A stretch of 64,000 bases of DNA from Turnera subulata. Its lineage: Eukaryota > Streptophyta > Magnoliopsida > Malpighiales > Passifloraceae. Positions within the stretch are counted from its first letter, which is position 1. Each line of letters begins with the position of its first letter. The stretch lies in assembly GCA_028386065.3 (NCBI GenBank), contig JAKUCV010002846.1:7158-71157 (forward strand). The letters are read 5' to 3'. Shown here in pieces: positions 10,412 to 22,492 of this stretch. The notes beneath the pieces were generated by a model. That model worked only from the letters and a program-made list of their open reading frames with translations, made no database searches and was not told the DNA's origin. Both the position numbers and the translations under genes were made by a program.

Positions 10412-13400
10412 TCACCTTGGGAGGGAACTGAGGGATACCTTTTTAGTTCTCTTATTAGAAGTCTTAGTAAGAGCATCACAAATCTCTCTTCGCCTTTTGG
10501 AACTGTTTCTATTATGGTTGATGGTGGTAGTCGCAATGGTCATATCCTTGTCCTTCATCTTATCCTCCTTTTCACCATTCGCAGTGGTTTTGTTACCGTT
10601 GAATGCCATAGGTTTCCTTCCCAGTGTATCTTGCACGAAAATCTTTAATCTCCACAATGTTGATTCACTCTACATGAACAAACGAATTCTTCAGGTACTA
10701 AGAATTACTGGACGTATGTACCAAACAACCCAAATACCATTTGACATAATATCAACAGCCACCAATAATGAGACATTAAGGATCACCTGAGCATCTATGT
10801 CGAGGTCCACCTCTTCAGCGGTCGCTTCAAAGGCTGGATTATTCTCAGCAACTATCTCTATTGCCCTAATCAGGTCTTCATGAGTCAATTGAGCCAGAGC
10901 GGCAATCAGTTTCTTTTTATCTTCAATAGACATTTTTCTACATATTGTCAAGCCAGAATTGGTTAGTTTACCAAGTAGAATGGAATAGTAGCAAGTTTAA
11001 TCAGTAAGACGGACATGTCCACAGATACAGGCACCACACCACAGGCAAATGCAACTCAGCAAAGACAATAACCATCCATAAAGATGAATGCATCACATCT
11101 GCAACACCAATTTAGGAAGTTATAGGATTCAAGGAATTCAAAAGCAATAGAACTGAAATCCTTAACCTCTATATATTACACTTGCTGAAAACATTTATAG
11201 GTTAAGGATTTTCCACCATGAGTCTAAGAAATCGAACCGCACAAAATTTCCTGCAAACCAGTCAGCACATAAGTTCCAATGGTCCACAAATGGTGGCCTC
11301 AGAGACAGACAAGTCTCCACCATGTTAGCCTCATTAGAAGAAAAAGAGGCAAAGTCGGTCAATGCCAACATTTGTCATTTGCTTTCCCATGCTTCACTCT
11401 GCCCAACAAATGCAGAAGATGATCCTACGTTCATATTCATATCTTTCCAAAAAAGACAAAGATCAGTTGGGCTACATTTTCAAAATTTTAATCTTCCACA
11501 ATAATACTACCATGCATTAGCATTGAAAACAAATGCGAGACTTGACAGAAAAAAGAGAAACAAATACGAGAAAATTCAAAACGTGTATATCTAAAGATTT
11601 AAATAAAATGTGCAAACGCAGCAACAAAATGATACACAAAAATCTCTCTCACTCTCACCCATCTCAAAGACACCACTCAAATGAACTCCACTTGAAATTA
11701 AGACAGCAGGAAAATTTTGAATCGAAAAAGAAATTGATGGCAGGAAAGTGAATGTGTGTACTGTCAAACCTGCAGCTCTGAACAACTGATTCTCTGAGTT
11801 CCTCCAAATGCATATCAACCTCAGAAAGCTGAAAGAAAATTAAATATTGTATATAAAACAGGCAATAAAATATGTACATACTCCCAGTAAAAGGAAAAAA
11901 TTTCCCAACAAGCAGGCACAACTTTGTTAAAAAACAAGGTAACCATTGGCCTAAGCTTTGGGCCTGCAGTAACTACTAGCAAAAACATGTTTCTTACTAT
12001 GAAGCTTCCATTAGTTATAAACTTAGTGTTACGAAAAGGTTTCAGTGCTTCGACATACTTCCTTACTTAAATTCCTAGCCATTTTAGCGTGAGAAGCCTC
12101 CTGAGCTAGTTTCGCGAACACCTGAGCTGCTGCTTCCTCCTCAACAAGACTTTTCTCCTGCAAGTTCAAATATCCATGTCAAAATAATTTAGAAAATCAA
12201 GCAGCTAAACAAGAGTAATATAAAATCAAATTATACAATCATTTAGGGTCAATAAATTCCGGAGGAAAACATAAGGGTAGAGATTTATTCTACTCGGCAT
12301 CAAGAGAGGTGCTTCATGAAGAGTCAAGAAAATGTTAAAGAAGAAAAAAAACAATAGATGGGAAAGAATTTACTGCTTCAGCGACTTTAGGTAAAAGTTG
12401 CAGCCATTTTTCTTCAAACTTTTCCAACAAAGTCTTTGCCATTACGTGGACATCGTTTTTTTCATCATTGTATTTCATTGCATTCTTAAAAACCAGCCTA
12501 ACATCAGCATATATCTCCCGGACATTCTTGTATCCAGAGTCATCCCTAGCCTCCATTTTATTTTTAATTGTGGTGAAGTCCATAGGCTGCTTGATAACCT
12601 GGTAGAAACAACCTTGAATACCTTAGTTGAAGTCACAGACAACAAGAAACCCCAAGACTAACGATGTTAAATAATGAGCAAATGACCACAGCAGGTTAAC
12701 TTTATAGTAAATGCCTTTAGGAAGGAAAATCAAATTCACAATTATCAAGGAAAATGAATAGTACTAGCTAACAGGGGTCCATTTTACTAAATGGACAGAG
12801 TTTATGTGAACATATACAGTTTTGCCTAGTTCGTCCAATGATTTTAAGTTTAAAATATTAATTTTCCAACACTGAAATTGAGTTCTTTCATTTGCAAATA
12901 TTATCAAGGAAAGGACACGGTAGTAGCTAACAGGTGTCAATTTTACTAGATAGGCAGAGTATAAGGGAACATATACATTTATGTCTAGTCCCTCAAATGC
13001 TTCAAAGCTTATATATTGGTCTGCCAACAGCAATTGAGTTTTTCATTTTGCAAATGTTATCAAGGAAAATTACATAGTACAAGCTAACCGGGTCAAGTTT
13101 TCTAGAAAGACAGTTTATGGGGACATATACATCCATGCCTACTTCCATTTAAATGTTGGTCCACCAACACCGCAATTGAGTTCGTTCAATTCTCAAATAT
13201 CATGTTTACCTGCTATTGATCAGGCGCTAGAGCCTGAGCAATAACAAATCCTAGTACTTAGGGTGTCTCTATATTAAGGCGACATATGTATGCTTCATTT
13301 AAGCAAAGAATTAAGTAATTTATGTTCTATGAGATTTTAGATCTCTCTCTAATGAGAACTCAAGGTAGCCTACTCCCTTTGAAGAGCAGCAAGGGCAAGA

Positions 13401-15944
13401 GGCAAGAACAAGCCAAATCTAGGCCACCGCCCTGTTATGCGATCCTATCTTAATATTACCTAACTACATTAGCTTGACTACCAAATTTACCTATGTACCC
13501 ACATTAGTATAAAATACTTGAACATGTATGTTGAATATTCAATTTGGTAGAAAGCTACGAGAAAAGCTTCAAAAAAATGGACCTTAAAAGAGCCAAAGTT
13601 TCATGCATCAAAATACCATCAGAGAATTACTTTATATAGTTCTCCTTTAATAGAAAACTTTAAGTAAGGCACCACGCATCATATGATTTGCATATGACAT
13701 TGCTGCTACTAGAATAATGCCAGACTGGTTCACTCAGAAAACATTTCAATTGCAATAAACTAGGAGTGGAAGCATGAAAATGAAAGGAAAAAAAAAAGAA
13801 CATTTTGCCGTTTGTAGATCCAGAGTAATGGCTTCAACGCATTGTTCCGGTAAGTTATCATGTTAAAAATACAAACTAACAAGCAATGTATAGATATAAT
13901 TTTGAACACAGAGAAGAACGGCTGGAAAGCAATAATAGTAATATCAAACACTTCACCTCGTAATAATCATGCAAACCAAGACCTACAACATCTACTGGTT
14001 CCTTGAAAGGATGCGCCCACTTGTGCTGAGTGATCTGAAAACTCACAAGAAATCAAGTAAATTCATCACCATATATTAGTACATATCAACCCATCAATGA
14101 GATTCCACCCAGAATTGCATATTGGAAAAATATCACAAGCTTCAGAACGAAGGAAAAACTTATGTGTGAGCATTTTCCTGGAGGACCTGTAAATTAGTAA
14201 TAAAATGATATATCCAATACCAGTAATACAGTTTTCTTGACTTCAAGCCACATCTGGACAGGAGTCATTAGTGAAAGAAAAGAAAGAAACGAAAAAGGAA
14301 AGTTTTGGAAAAGAAAGAAAGTGCCATATTGGAACCAATTTACGAAGCAGTTAGCAGCTTTTGCAGTTTAAAAGAGAGGAACAGCCACAACTTCTTAGGG
14401 GATACTAAAAAATTTTAACCACTGGAACTAAGAAGTTAAATTCTGACAGCAAAAGGAGAAAGCCTTCCAAAGGTGTAATAGGCCAAAAATATTTATCTAA
14501 GCTAAGAATTCATTTTCCTAAGTAAGCAAACCTAAACTCAGTCCAGCAGACTACCACAAGCCCCTGCCATTTCAAAGGATGATGAAAACCAATTTAGCAC
14601 AGGCTATGATACCAGTATTTTCTACTAAATTGACAAAAATTCAAATAGCACTCTGTCTCGGTCCTGAATGTTCAATCCTGATATGAACAAGGTGCAATGG
14701 TTAAAACCTGTCAAGGCAGTAATAGTTGTAATGTAACAATTACTGCTGCTGCACTAAAACATCTCTTTCAGCCTCATTTCTCCATCAGCTTATTCAACTT
14801 TCTTCTCAAAAGAAGCTCCCAGCTAGTTTCAAATTTTCTTTGTTTCTCTTCCATACCTTGAAAGATTGATTTTCTTAGTGTTATCCTAGTTAGCTATCCC
14901 ATGATAGATAAGGCTCCTATCCAGGAGCTGTAGTCTAGGGAGGAGGAATACCAAATTATTATCTTAATTAAAGGGAACTAATATGAGGTCTTATGCACCA
15001 TGCTTACATAAAAAGCTGAACTTGATCAGTATATCAAAAGAGCCAACAATTATGTCCGACACAGAGGTTCTTATCTGGGCTTTGATCAATACAGAATATG
15101 TTGAGAAACTGTCAAGATAAAGTAGTACGCCTGATTAGTGAATATATAGTTGAGTGGCAAGCCATCAATGAGGAAGTTGAGAGACAGAAGTATTTGTTAG
15201 TTGAAGACTGGGTTCCTAAAAGGTAAGGTCTGCCATGAACGCCTACCTGAATCATGGCTCGTATCATGATTCTCATGAAATCGAAAACACATCAGAGAAG
15301 GATTAAAGCTTGCCTGGCGGAATATTCCAGCAAATTGGCGCATAACCTCTTTCATTCTCTTATCAGCAGCTGCCATGTTCTGTCCTTGCAGCAGTTTATC
15401 AATGCCCATGAGATGCTTGTCCTTGACTTTATCCTTTACATTCAGTTGCTTATGAGCTGCATAGAACTGCTCCACCTGATTGACCCTTTGCTGAAGCTGC
15501 AAGAGAAACAGGCAGACTTCAAACATATTGGTCAAAAGAAGAGGACCCAAAAAAAAATCAAAAGGATAGCTCTACCAACTATTAAGTAGCAACTAATTTA
15601 ACAATTCTTTGTCGTCCGTGTAAAACTATGTTCTTCTCAACAGCAATCACCGTTTAGCATGATGAAAGCAAATAATACAATCAACAGGACAGAAACAATC
15701 ACTAGTACCCTAATTAATCAGTTTTCACCAACTAACGAATTGAGGAAATTTAGTCTTTAAGTCTACCTGTAATAAGGCACAACATCTATCCATTTGCAAC
15801 ACTAGGACAACTTACTTGAGTAACTTTGGAGGATATTTCCTCCACACGAAGGTTAAAACCCTCCATTTTCGAGGCATTGCCTCCTCCACCCTCCTGTTGC
15901 CCGTGATCTCCGGTAGCGGCAACGCTTCTAATCATTCCTTCCAT
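10412..15944 (-). CDS. GTE1: GTE1/IMB1-like bromodomain-NET transcription regulator
   Basis: This is a nuclear bromodomain-extra-terminal (plant GTE) protein that reads acetylated histones and supports transcription. Arabidopsis IMB1/GTE1 acts in seed germination. Eight coding exons join in phase to 393 aa: 15816-15944, 15314-15496, 13957-14034, 12374-12598, 12059-12157, 11770-11828, 10787-10937 and 10412-10669. The bromodomain covers about residues 95-205 and keeps the acetyl-lysine-binding Asn (NAMKYN, Asn174). The NET/ET domain starts near residue 259 (KMSIEDKKKL). The C-terminus is basic (SSKRRR, NKRTKK). The length is close to the ~386 aa I recall for Arabidopsis IMB1. The start is the first ATG after a likely 5'UTR splice acceptor. 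Exon 2 ends at a GC donor (CAG|GCAAGC); this is the splice that keeps the bromodomain in frame. Subfamily GTE1 versus GTE6 is less certain than the GTE assignment. Confidence 0.92.
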
Positions 15945-16275
15945 CTGGGTGCACAAACATAAAACAGAGAAAATAGACAGAAAAAAAAATTCAATTCTTG
16001 AACCGACAAGCAAACAAACGAATAAAACCCACAAAATTCTTGCTCTTGTACAACCATACATTCAGCTAAACATCATTAAATTTAAACAAGAACTGCAAGG
16101 AAGCATCAATTGTGGTGCGAATTGGGGCGCGCTCTTAAATTAGTAAAGAAAACAGAATAATCCAGTACTCACGGACCTGGGTGGGGGGATCAGATGAGCA
16201 GAAGAAGGAGAAGGAGAAGGAGAAGTGCAGGAGCAGTGAAACAGTAATAACCCCGAGGCAGAGCCCGACAAAAAA
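15945..16275 (-). promoter_or_regulatory. 5'UTR exon and 5'UTR intron of the GTE1-like gene
   Basis: Upstream of the ATG is a good acceptor (CACCCAG next to 15944). Farther up, a GTGAGT donor at 16172-16167 ends an untranslated exon of about 16173-16270. That exon is CT-rich on the transcribed strand (complement of the GAAGGA run at 16200-16227), as plant 5'UTRs often are. The transcription start is not visible. Confidence 0.55.
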
Positions 16276-16680
16276 TATGAATTCAGACTTTCCGGTATTA
16301 ATATTTGATTTAATGGGCTCCTGTTAATAATGGTTTCTTCTACCCTATATTGTCGGATAAATTGGTTTTTAATTGAATCTATATATATCTATGGCTTGAA
16401 TATATGTAGTCGAAAAGATAGTCCAACGAGAAAATTATAAATAAATAAAATAAATTTGAAGAACAATCTCAATATTATCTTCAAATATTTGTGGAACTCC
16501 ATAACATATAAATCTAAAAATAAAGCAAAAATCCCAAATAGTTTTTCATAATTGATCGACTAATTTGGAATCCTTTATTTTCTTACTTAATTATTCTTAA
16601 TTTAATATTTTTATTGTTCAGAGTATCATGTTTGAGTCCTAATCTCTCCTTGATAATCAAAATAAAAAAAAAAATTTGAC
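16276..16680. other. Upstream spacer of the GTE1-like gene
   Basis: AT-rich sequence that probably contains the promoter of the minus-strand bromodomain gene. I see no clear TATA box at a defined distance and no gene. Confidence 0.35.
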
Positions 16681-16684
16681 CCAT

Positions 16685-17110
16685 TTTTATCGAGCTTGAG
16701 TTGAGCTTTACTCTCAAGCAATCCTAACAAGCTAGGCTCGAACTTGGTACTACTCAACTCGTTAGACTTGCGAGTCTATTTGAACTCTCAATCGAGTCTA
16801 AACAAACATAAAACCATGCACATCTGAGTTGAGCTCAATCGAGTCAGTTCAAATTTAAAATAATGAGCTTAATCGAGCTAAATTTGAACTATTCATCTAC
16901 CAATCAAACTCAAGCTCATACCTAAAAATTAAAACTCAATTGAACTCGAGCATTCTCTCAGCGAGTCAGTTCAAATTTAAAATTATGAGCTTAATCGAGC
17001 CAATCAAACTTAAGCTTGTACCTAAAAATTAAAACTCAATTGAGCTCGAGCATTCCCTTAATGAGTCGAGCTAAACTCAGTATGACTCAGCTCAACTCGG
17101 CTCGTTAACG
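16685..17110. repeat. TCGAGC-rich dispersed repeat with two internal copies
   Basis: This block is full of GAGCTCGAGC/GAGTCGAGCT-like words. A ~110 bp unit occurs twice in tandem, at about 16845-16965 and 16967-17070. Both copies begin GTCAGTTCAAATTTAAAAT and contain CCTAAAAATTAAAACTCAAT. Such AGCTCGA-rich arrays are common non-coding repeats in plants. No coding content. Confidence 0.6.
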
Positions 17111-17550
17111 CACCTACTCAAGATCACTTGTAACCTTCTAGACCCATTCTATTATTACATGTCACACAAAGTGGTCGAAAAGAAATACTGGAATCATTGG
17201 AATGCAAAAGGCCTGGGAAATCGGTTTCTTCATTCCTGACATATTCTCTTTGAGTAACAGTTCGTGGCATTTATTTGGTGAATTTTCTTTTCTTTATTAA
17301 TGTAGTTCACTCATTTTAATTCTAATTTTATCCGACTTTGAATTGAAGTAAATTCATTGGAATCCAAAGGCTTGGGAAATCGATTTCGTCTCATCATGGT
17401 AGCAACCACCACTTGAGTCTCACAAACTTAATGTATTAGACAACCCTACACATTAGTTGTTCCATATAATAAGAATAATAAAAGGAAAAAGTTCACGTCA
17501 TTTGCTTTTGGATTCTTTCGGCGATAACCCTCCGGCACCATTCAATGGTA
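17111..17550. other. Spacer
   Basis: I see no gene, RNA or repeat structure that I can name here. Confidence 0.3.
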
Positions 17551-17554
17551 AGTG

Positions 17555-18198
17555 TTGAAGATGAGAACACTTCTTTCTCATCCCTTTTTGGACTTGGCGC
17601 TTGGAATTCAATCTCAAACTACTTTGTACTGGTGATCTTCTTTCTGCATTTGCTGCTGCTCCTAACCAGATTGTTTGGAAATGGGGAAATGGTCTGACTC
17701 TGGGAATTTACAGTTATGAGTGCTTGTTCCAAACACAGTTTCATTGCTTGGTTGGCAATACTTGATAAGCTCTATACTCATGCAAGACTTAAGCATTGGG
17801 TTTAGTCGATGATAATAGCTGCCTCTTTTGTTCTCCATTTGAGGAATCAAAAGGTTCTTTGGTTGCACCTATTCTTCTTTGTCTTACAAACTATTGTAAA
17901 GAAATGCGGTATATAATCGATTGGATATTGGCATTCTGATTTCTCTTCGGCTATACAAAATCTCCAAAGAAGATCGTTGAAGTCAATGGTTGTGCGTATT
18001 GCTTGGAAGTGCCGACTGTTCATGATCGCTTTGCTGGATTATTAAATCTAAGGAGGAGACCTCTATCCCCTGATATGCTAGCTTAGTTGAGATTCAAGAG
18101 ATTAAAGTATGCTCTTGTATGTCCTTGCTCCTATTTGTACTGGAACTTCCAGAAATTTTGATTAATGAGATTTGATATTGATTCAAAAAAAAAAAAAA
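17555..18198 (+). mobile_element. Short 3' LINE relic with poly(A)
   Basis: On the plus strand, conceptual frames contain a zf-RVT-like segment (SFIAWLAILDKL, near 17735-17775) and, farther on, a LINE C-terminal-like segment (LKSMVVRIAWK near 17975-18010). They are interrupted by stops and frame changes. The piece ends in a poly(A) run at 18186-18198. These are standard features of the 3' end of plant LINE ORF2 lacking RNase H. It is a dead fragment just downstream of the methyltransferase gene. Confidence 0.6.
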
Positions 18199-18399
18199 CA
18201 TCTGCAATATCTTCCATTTCAGGTGGAACCACTTCATCCCAAGAATTAAAAGGTTATGGGGTAACAGTATAGAAGACATGAAGAAGAAGTCAAGAATACA
18301 GTAGAGAGGTATGCTTTCCACTAAAAAAAGAGAGCATGTATAACATCGGTTGTCATTGAAGACATAATGCACAAGAAATCATTTTACCTTTTCCATACA

Positions 18400-19170
18400 T
18401 CAAATGCCCCTATTGCCACTTGGCCAGAATGACAATGTAGGTAAATGTGAAGCCAGAGAGTCCACAAACCTTGCTGGACCAATTTTATTCGTAGTTAATT
18501 TTTCCCTCGCATCTAATTGATCATCCACATCCCTCCAGAACTTGATGATATGAAGACTCTCTTCCTCGGTTGATCTCTGGAGCACAATCCGAGAAGCATA
18601 TCCCTTCTTTCTCATCTCAACGCATATCTGTGAAGGATCATTTGTTGTAAGAGTAACCATGTACAGCCATCCCCTTGGGGACAGAAGCTTATCAGCAACA
18701 GGCAAAATCCTATCAATCACTCTCCGGCCATTCTCCCCTCCAGCCCAAGCCGAGGCAATACCTTCACAACCCACCTCATCCTCCGGTGTGGGCACATACG
18801 GTGGATTCACAACCATAACATCCACCAACCCAGCCAGCCGTGTCTCCAATCCAGATGCAATGTCAGCCAGCACCAACTCCGCATCCACACCATGAGCATC
18901 CAAAGTCGCTCGGGTCACCCTCACCGCATGAGGATTGGTATCTGTGGCAATGTAGCAACCCCGGGGTACCTCATCTGCAAGCATAAGAGCTAAAGATGTG
19001 ATGACATAACCACTCCCGCAACCCACTTCCATGCACAATCTGGGAGAATGATCCACCAGATTGGCCCGGTCAGCTAGGAGGGCATCGACCAAAGCAAATG
19101 AATCATCACACGGTTCGTAAACCTCGGGATGCGAACTCACTAGAGGGATTTGCGCTGTCTTGGAGCGCAT
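18400..19170 (-). CDS. HEMK2/MTQ2-type (N6AMT1) class I methyltransferase
   Basis: This 256-aa protein is coded in one exon. It belongs to the N5-glutamine methyltransferase family (HemK2/Mtq2/N6AMT1). In yeast and animals these proteins, with a Trm112 partner, methylate the GGQ glutamine of release factor eRF1 using S-adenosylmethionine. The SAM-binding motif I is EVGCGSG (residues 48-54) and the catalytic motif is NPPY (residues 122-125). The N-terminal EVYEPCDDSF stretch is also typical of the family. The conserved C-terminal tail ends in LASHLPTLSFW. Length is full. The chosen ATG is 11 bases after a splice acceptor (GTGTAAG) that removes a 5'UTR intron. The neighbours on this strand are separate genes, not an operon. 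Confidence 0.9.
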   Translation of the reverse strand: MRSKTAQIPLVSSHPEVYEPCDDSFALVDALLADRANLVDHSPRLCMEVGCGSGYVITSLALMLADEVPRGCYIATDTNPHAVRVTRATLDAHGVDAELVLADIASGLETRLAGLVDVMVVNPPYVPTPEDEVGCEGIASAWAGGENGRRVIDRILPVADKLLSPRGWLYMVTLTTNDPSQICVEMRKKGYASRIVLQRSTEEESLHIIKFWRDVDDQLDAREKLTTNKIGPARFVDSLASHLPTLSFWPSGNRGI

Positions 19171-19840
19171 AATGCAGGACCTTACACAAAGAGAAATAGA
19201 AAAAGAAAAACGTAAACCTTAATGAGGAGGAGATTCAACTAAAATCAATTCCAAAAGGAGATGGTACAATTCTATTTGTTAGCGCCAACAGTACAATCCT
19301 CTTAATTTGCCCATCTCAAAGAAACTAAACAAACAAAGCTTCACTCGAAATTAAGACGGCGGGAAACTATCGAATTAAAGAAAAAAATAGAAAAAAAGAT
19401 AGCAAGGAAAATGTGTATACTCCCAAACCTGCAGTTCCCAACAACTGATTCAACCCAGAATGCGTATCAACCTCCCAAAAGCAATTTATATGTGTGTGTT
19501 AATTAAAGACTATAGTTATTAGTGAAGAAGTTTATCGCTGTGTATTAATTAATCATAGTGACTATACTATACAGGAGACAAAATTCACTAAAAGCTAGGT
19601 AAAGAACTTACCTTGGGAAAGAAAACAAATAGCTTTCCCTTCCTGCGCGTTAATAATGCACGCACTTGAGAGTAGTTGAGAGTTGGAGACCGTCTGCCAA
19701 AGATGACGAGCTGGCTCGAAGAAGACAGAGCGAACGGCAGCGTTTGGGAAAAATCGATTTAGTAGGCCCAGGCTTAGGGTTCTTTCGGGACGCAGACTTT
19801 CTTTTCTAACTGAGAACCAAAAAAAAAAAAACAATTGATC
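19171..19840 (-). promoter_or_regulatory. 5'UTR exon and 5'UTR intron of the HEMK2-like gene
   Basis: A donor at 19611 (AAG|GTAAGT) and an acceptor ending at 19181 (GTGTAAG) define a probable intron of about 430 bp (19181-19611) in the 5'UTR. An untranslated exon of roughly 19612-19840 lies upstream. The intron contains a relic of GTE1 exon 6 (see 19310-19480). Confidence 0.6.
19310..19480 (-). pseudogene. Relic copy of GTE1 exon 6 and flanking intron
   Basis: This stretch aligns with 11660-11830, which is the downstream intron plus exon 6 of the GTE1-like gene, in the same orientation. Shared blocks are CCCATCTCAAAGA, GAAATTAAGAC, CAAACCTGCAG and CAACAACTGATTC-like sequence, then GCATATCAACCTC in the gene against GCGTATCAACCTC here. 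Intron sequence is included, so the copy was made at DNA level and not from mRNA. It lies inside the 5'UTR intron of the HEMK2-like gene and has no intact frame. Confidence 0.75.
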
Positions 19841-21180
19841 AATGGAAGGTGCCGGTCCCCGAGTTTTTCCGGTTACTTGGGTCAGGTCTAAACCGGCCGG
19901 GTTATCTTTTCCGGGTCGGTTGCATAAAGCGATCCAAACCGTTGGAGAAAACTCGTTGATCCAAAATCAATACAGATATGCTCACTACAAACAAACAAAT
20001 CAAGTGTGGATGCAAGTGGTGCATAATGGATTTTTTTTCCATTTTCTTTTCACTAAACTCTTCTTTTTTATGGAGGAAAGAGAGAGCACCTTTTTGGGTC
20101 AACCGGAACTCGGACACCGACTCAGCGGCATGGCCTCCCCCCACAGATGATGGGCATGGACATGGACACGGACATGGTTGGTGCTGTAGAGAACATAGGC
20201 AAAGAGAGGAGCAATATGGTTGGGTTGTTGCTGGTGGTGCGATGCCTGTAGTACTGGCGGCGGTGAGCAGTAGAGGTTGGGAGGACAAGGAAACGACGGT
20301 GGTGGCGATTTATTTTTGAAGAAGAAGAAAGAGAAATCGGGGAAGGAAGGGCAGTGGATGGAGGTGACGAATTTGATTTCTCAATATTTTTTTTGTTTTT
20401 TTTTTTTCATTTGATATAAGTATTTTATGTTTTCCTTTTGGTGAATGATTCGGCATATTTTTACTTCTTAAAACATTGTAAAATGTCCCTGTTTTCATAT
20501 TTTTATTTTTATTTGGTCCTTAATCTTTTTAAATTATATAATTTACCCTATTATCATCGTTAATATAGTTATTTAAAGTTTTTTTTTTCCAATCAAAAAA
20601 CTTAAATAACAATAATCAACGTTCACCCATAAAAAAACTTTAAAGTAAAAGTTAATTATCCTGGTGATGCTATACTTCTTCTCAACTCAAATACCTAGAT
20701 TACAAAACAATTGGTTTTAGAGATCACGAGTGACCTACTCTTGGATTTTATTTTACAAGAGTTGTCCTTCATAAAGCATTCAATTGTATTTGTTCTACCG
20801 ATATTTAACTATATATCATATTAAATTTTTATTATTCTAATATTTATAAAATTGATAGTTCAATTCTTTTCTTTTTACCTAAAAATTTATATGAATGACT
20901 TCTAAAATTACCTTTTCCGAAAAAAAAGTTCCCTAATATACATAATGAATTTTATAAAAATAATTTTTCTTATAGGATTACATTCTAACAATACAATACA
21001 ATTTATTTACTTTTTTTTTTATATTATTCTAATACGACTGGTTCTTGCTACTGCTTTGACTTTCTAAATGAAGCTCAAGAATAGGGGGTTGAGGAATTTA
21101 CACGCGATTTTTTTCTCAATTTTATATTTATAAGGAAATGAATCATCTATATTTTAAAGTTATGTTAATAATATATTTTA
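19841..21180. other. Spacer upstream of the HEMK2-like gene
   Basis: Short plus-strand frames at 19842-20319 have no recognisable domain; 20157-20180 is a GGACATGGACATGG-like simple repeat. The rest is AT-rich. No gene is supported. Confidence 0.4.
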
Positions 21181-21184
21181 TCGG

Positions 21185-21535
21185 TATAGTTCACAATCCT
21201 GTGCAACATGATCGAACGAAGCATATTGAAATTGATCGACACTTTATTGATGAGAAGTTTACATCTTCCGTATCTCTTCGAACAATCGATTGACTGATGT
21301 TTTTATGGAGAGGCTCGAGAACAAAAGTTATCACCAATTAATAAGTTAGACACGTAACTAACATAAATAAAACACTTAAAGAGTATAAATTTAGGATTTG
21401 TATAGGTTACTATATTAGTCACATAATTTCTTGTATAAATAGATGTGTATACCTAGTGTATTTATTATCAGAAAATTTAGAAACGAAATTTTCACAAAAA
21501 TCTTCAGCTACCAACGAATAACGCTACAAGAAAAT
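21185..21535 (+). mobile_element. Ty1-copia 3' end relic
   Basis: The plus strand encodes HDRTKHIEIDRHFIDEKF (about 21205-21260), the signature of the copia RNase H C-terminus. It is followed, after a frame change, by a LTDVFMERLE-like segment matching the usual end of the copia polyprotein. Downstream, 21350-21535 looks like part of an LTR, with a TATAAATAG box near 21438. The rest of the element is absent. It is an old fragment. Confidence 0.65.
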
Positions 21536-22492
21536 TGAAGAAACATTATATTACTCAGGAGGAGCAGAGTGCAGGAATGAAGCCATCGCTCATCTGGACT
21601 TCCATTTAATAAGACTGACTTGACTCACTGAAGCAAATTTTTTGAAGTCATTTATTATGTCAGCATACTTTAAAATCATTTATGTGCCTGATTTCCTTTT
21701 CCTACTACTACAACCTGCATTTCAGCCTCAACGACTGCAGCAACAAAGAGGGTTATTAACTATACCTCATTCTGAGAATTCTCCCAAAAAAAAACATTCA
21801 TGAAGCCAAGTCAAAAGAAAAAAAAAACAACAAAAAAAAAAAGAATCAGCAATGCTATATCTTTGGAAAAATCCTATCTTCCTAAAACTTAATCAAAGGA
21901 ATGCACAGTTTCACAAGCTATTTCAAGCCCCAAAGTCAAAACAAATTAATTTACAGAGGTAAGAAAGAATTGGAGCAAGCAGCACTCTGTTTTCTTTTCT
22001 CTTTTTTTTTTTTCTTCCCGAGGGAAGAAGGAAACAAACCCCAAAAGCATATCTCAGACTCCAAAACACTAACTGCAATTTTTTGCAGCTAGTATCCTTT
22101 TCAAAAAGACCCCAACAGCTCCAATTAACTAGAATTCAGCTTTCCCAAAAGATCCAACATCTGTTCTTCTTTGTAACTCCTTTCCCAATTCATTAAGTTG
22201 AACATACCATCCTTCAACCAGCAATCTCTACTGAAACACACTTTACAAGTATAGCCAACCATCAGTTAACCGCCAAGAATCATCCTGTTCCACCCACAAT
22301 AACCCTCTTTTCTATTTACATAACTTCAGCTTCTCTCAACATCTTCACATAAACATTCTTAAGGAAAAATTCACCACTAATATCCACAATCACCATCCCG
22401 TAATCGTCTAACAAGGCAGCCTCAAAGAAATCGAACTTGGATTCTGTTCTGCACCTAACTGGATGGATAGGAGTCTTCTGTAAATATTCCGT
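21536..22492. other. 3' flank of the NIPA-like gene
   Basis: No coding region is recognisable. Part of this stretch, nearest 22492, should be the 3'UTR of the minus-strand transporter gene. It contains several poly(A) and pyrimidine runs (21788-21842, 21995-22016). Confidence 0.4.

Noticed and set aside
10233..10790. 185-aa plus-strand frame
   Set aside because: Antisense to the last exon of the GTE1-like gene, with no domain.
15197..15313. Extension of GTE1 exon 2 to a GT donor near 15246
   Set aside because: It would insert 23 residues, starting ASFNPSLMCF, into the conserved start of the bromodomain. The GC donor gives the family sequence.
18659..18895. Plus-strand frame over the methyltransferase gene
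   Set aside because: Shadow of the GC-richer minus-strand coding exon.
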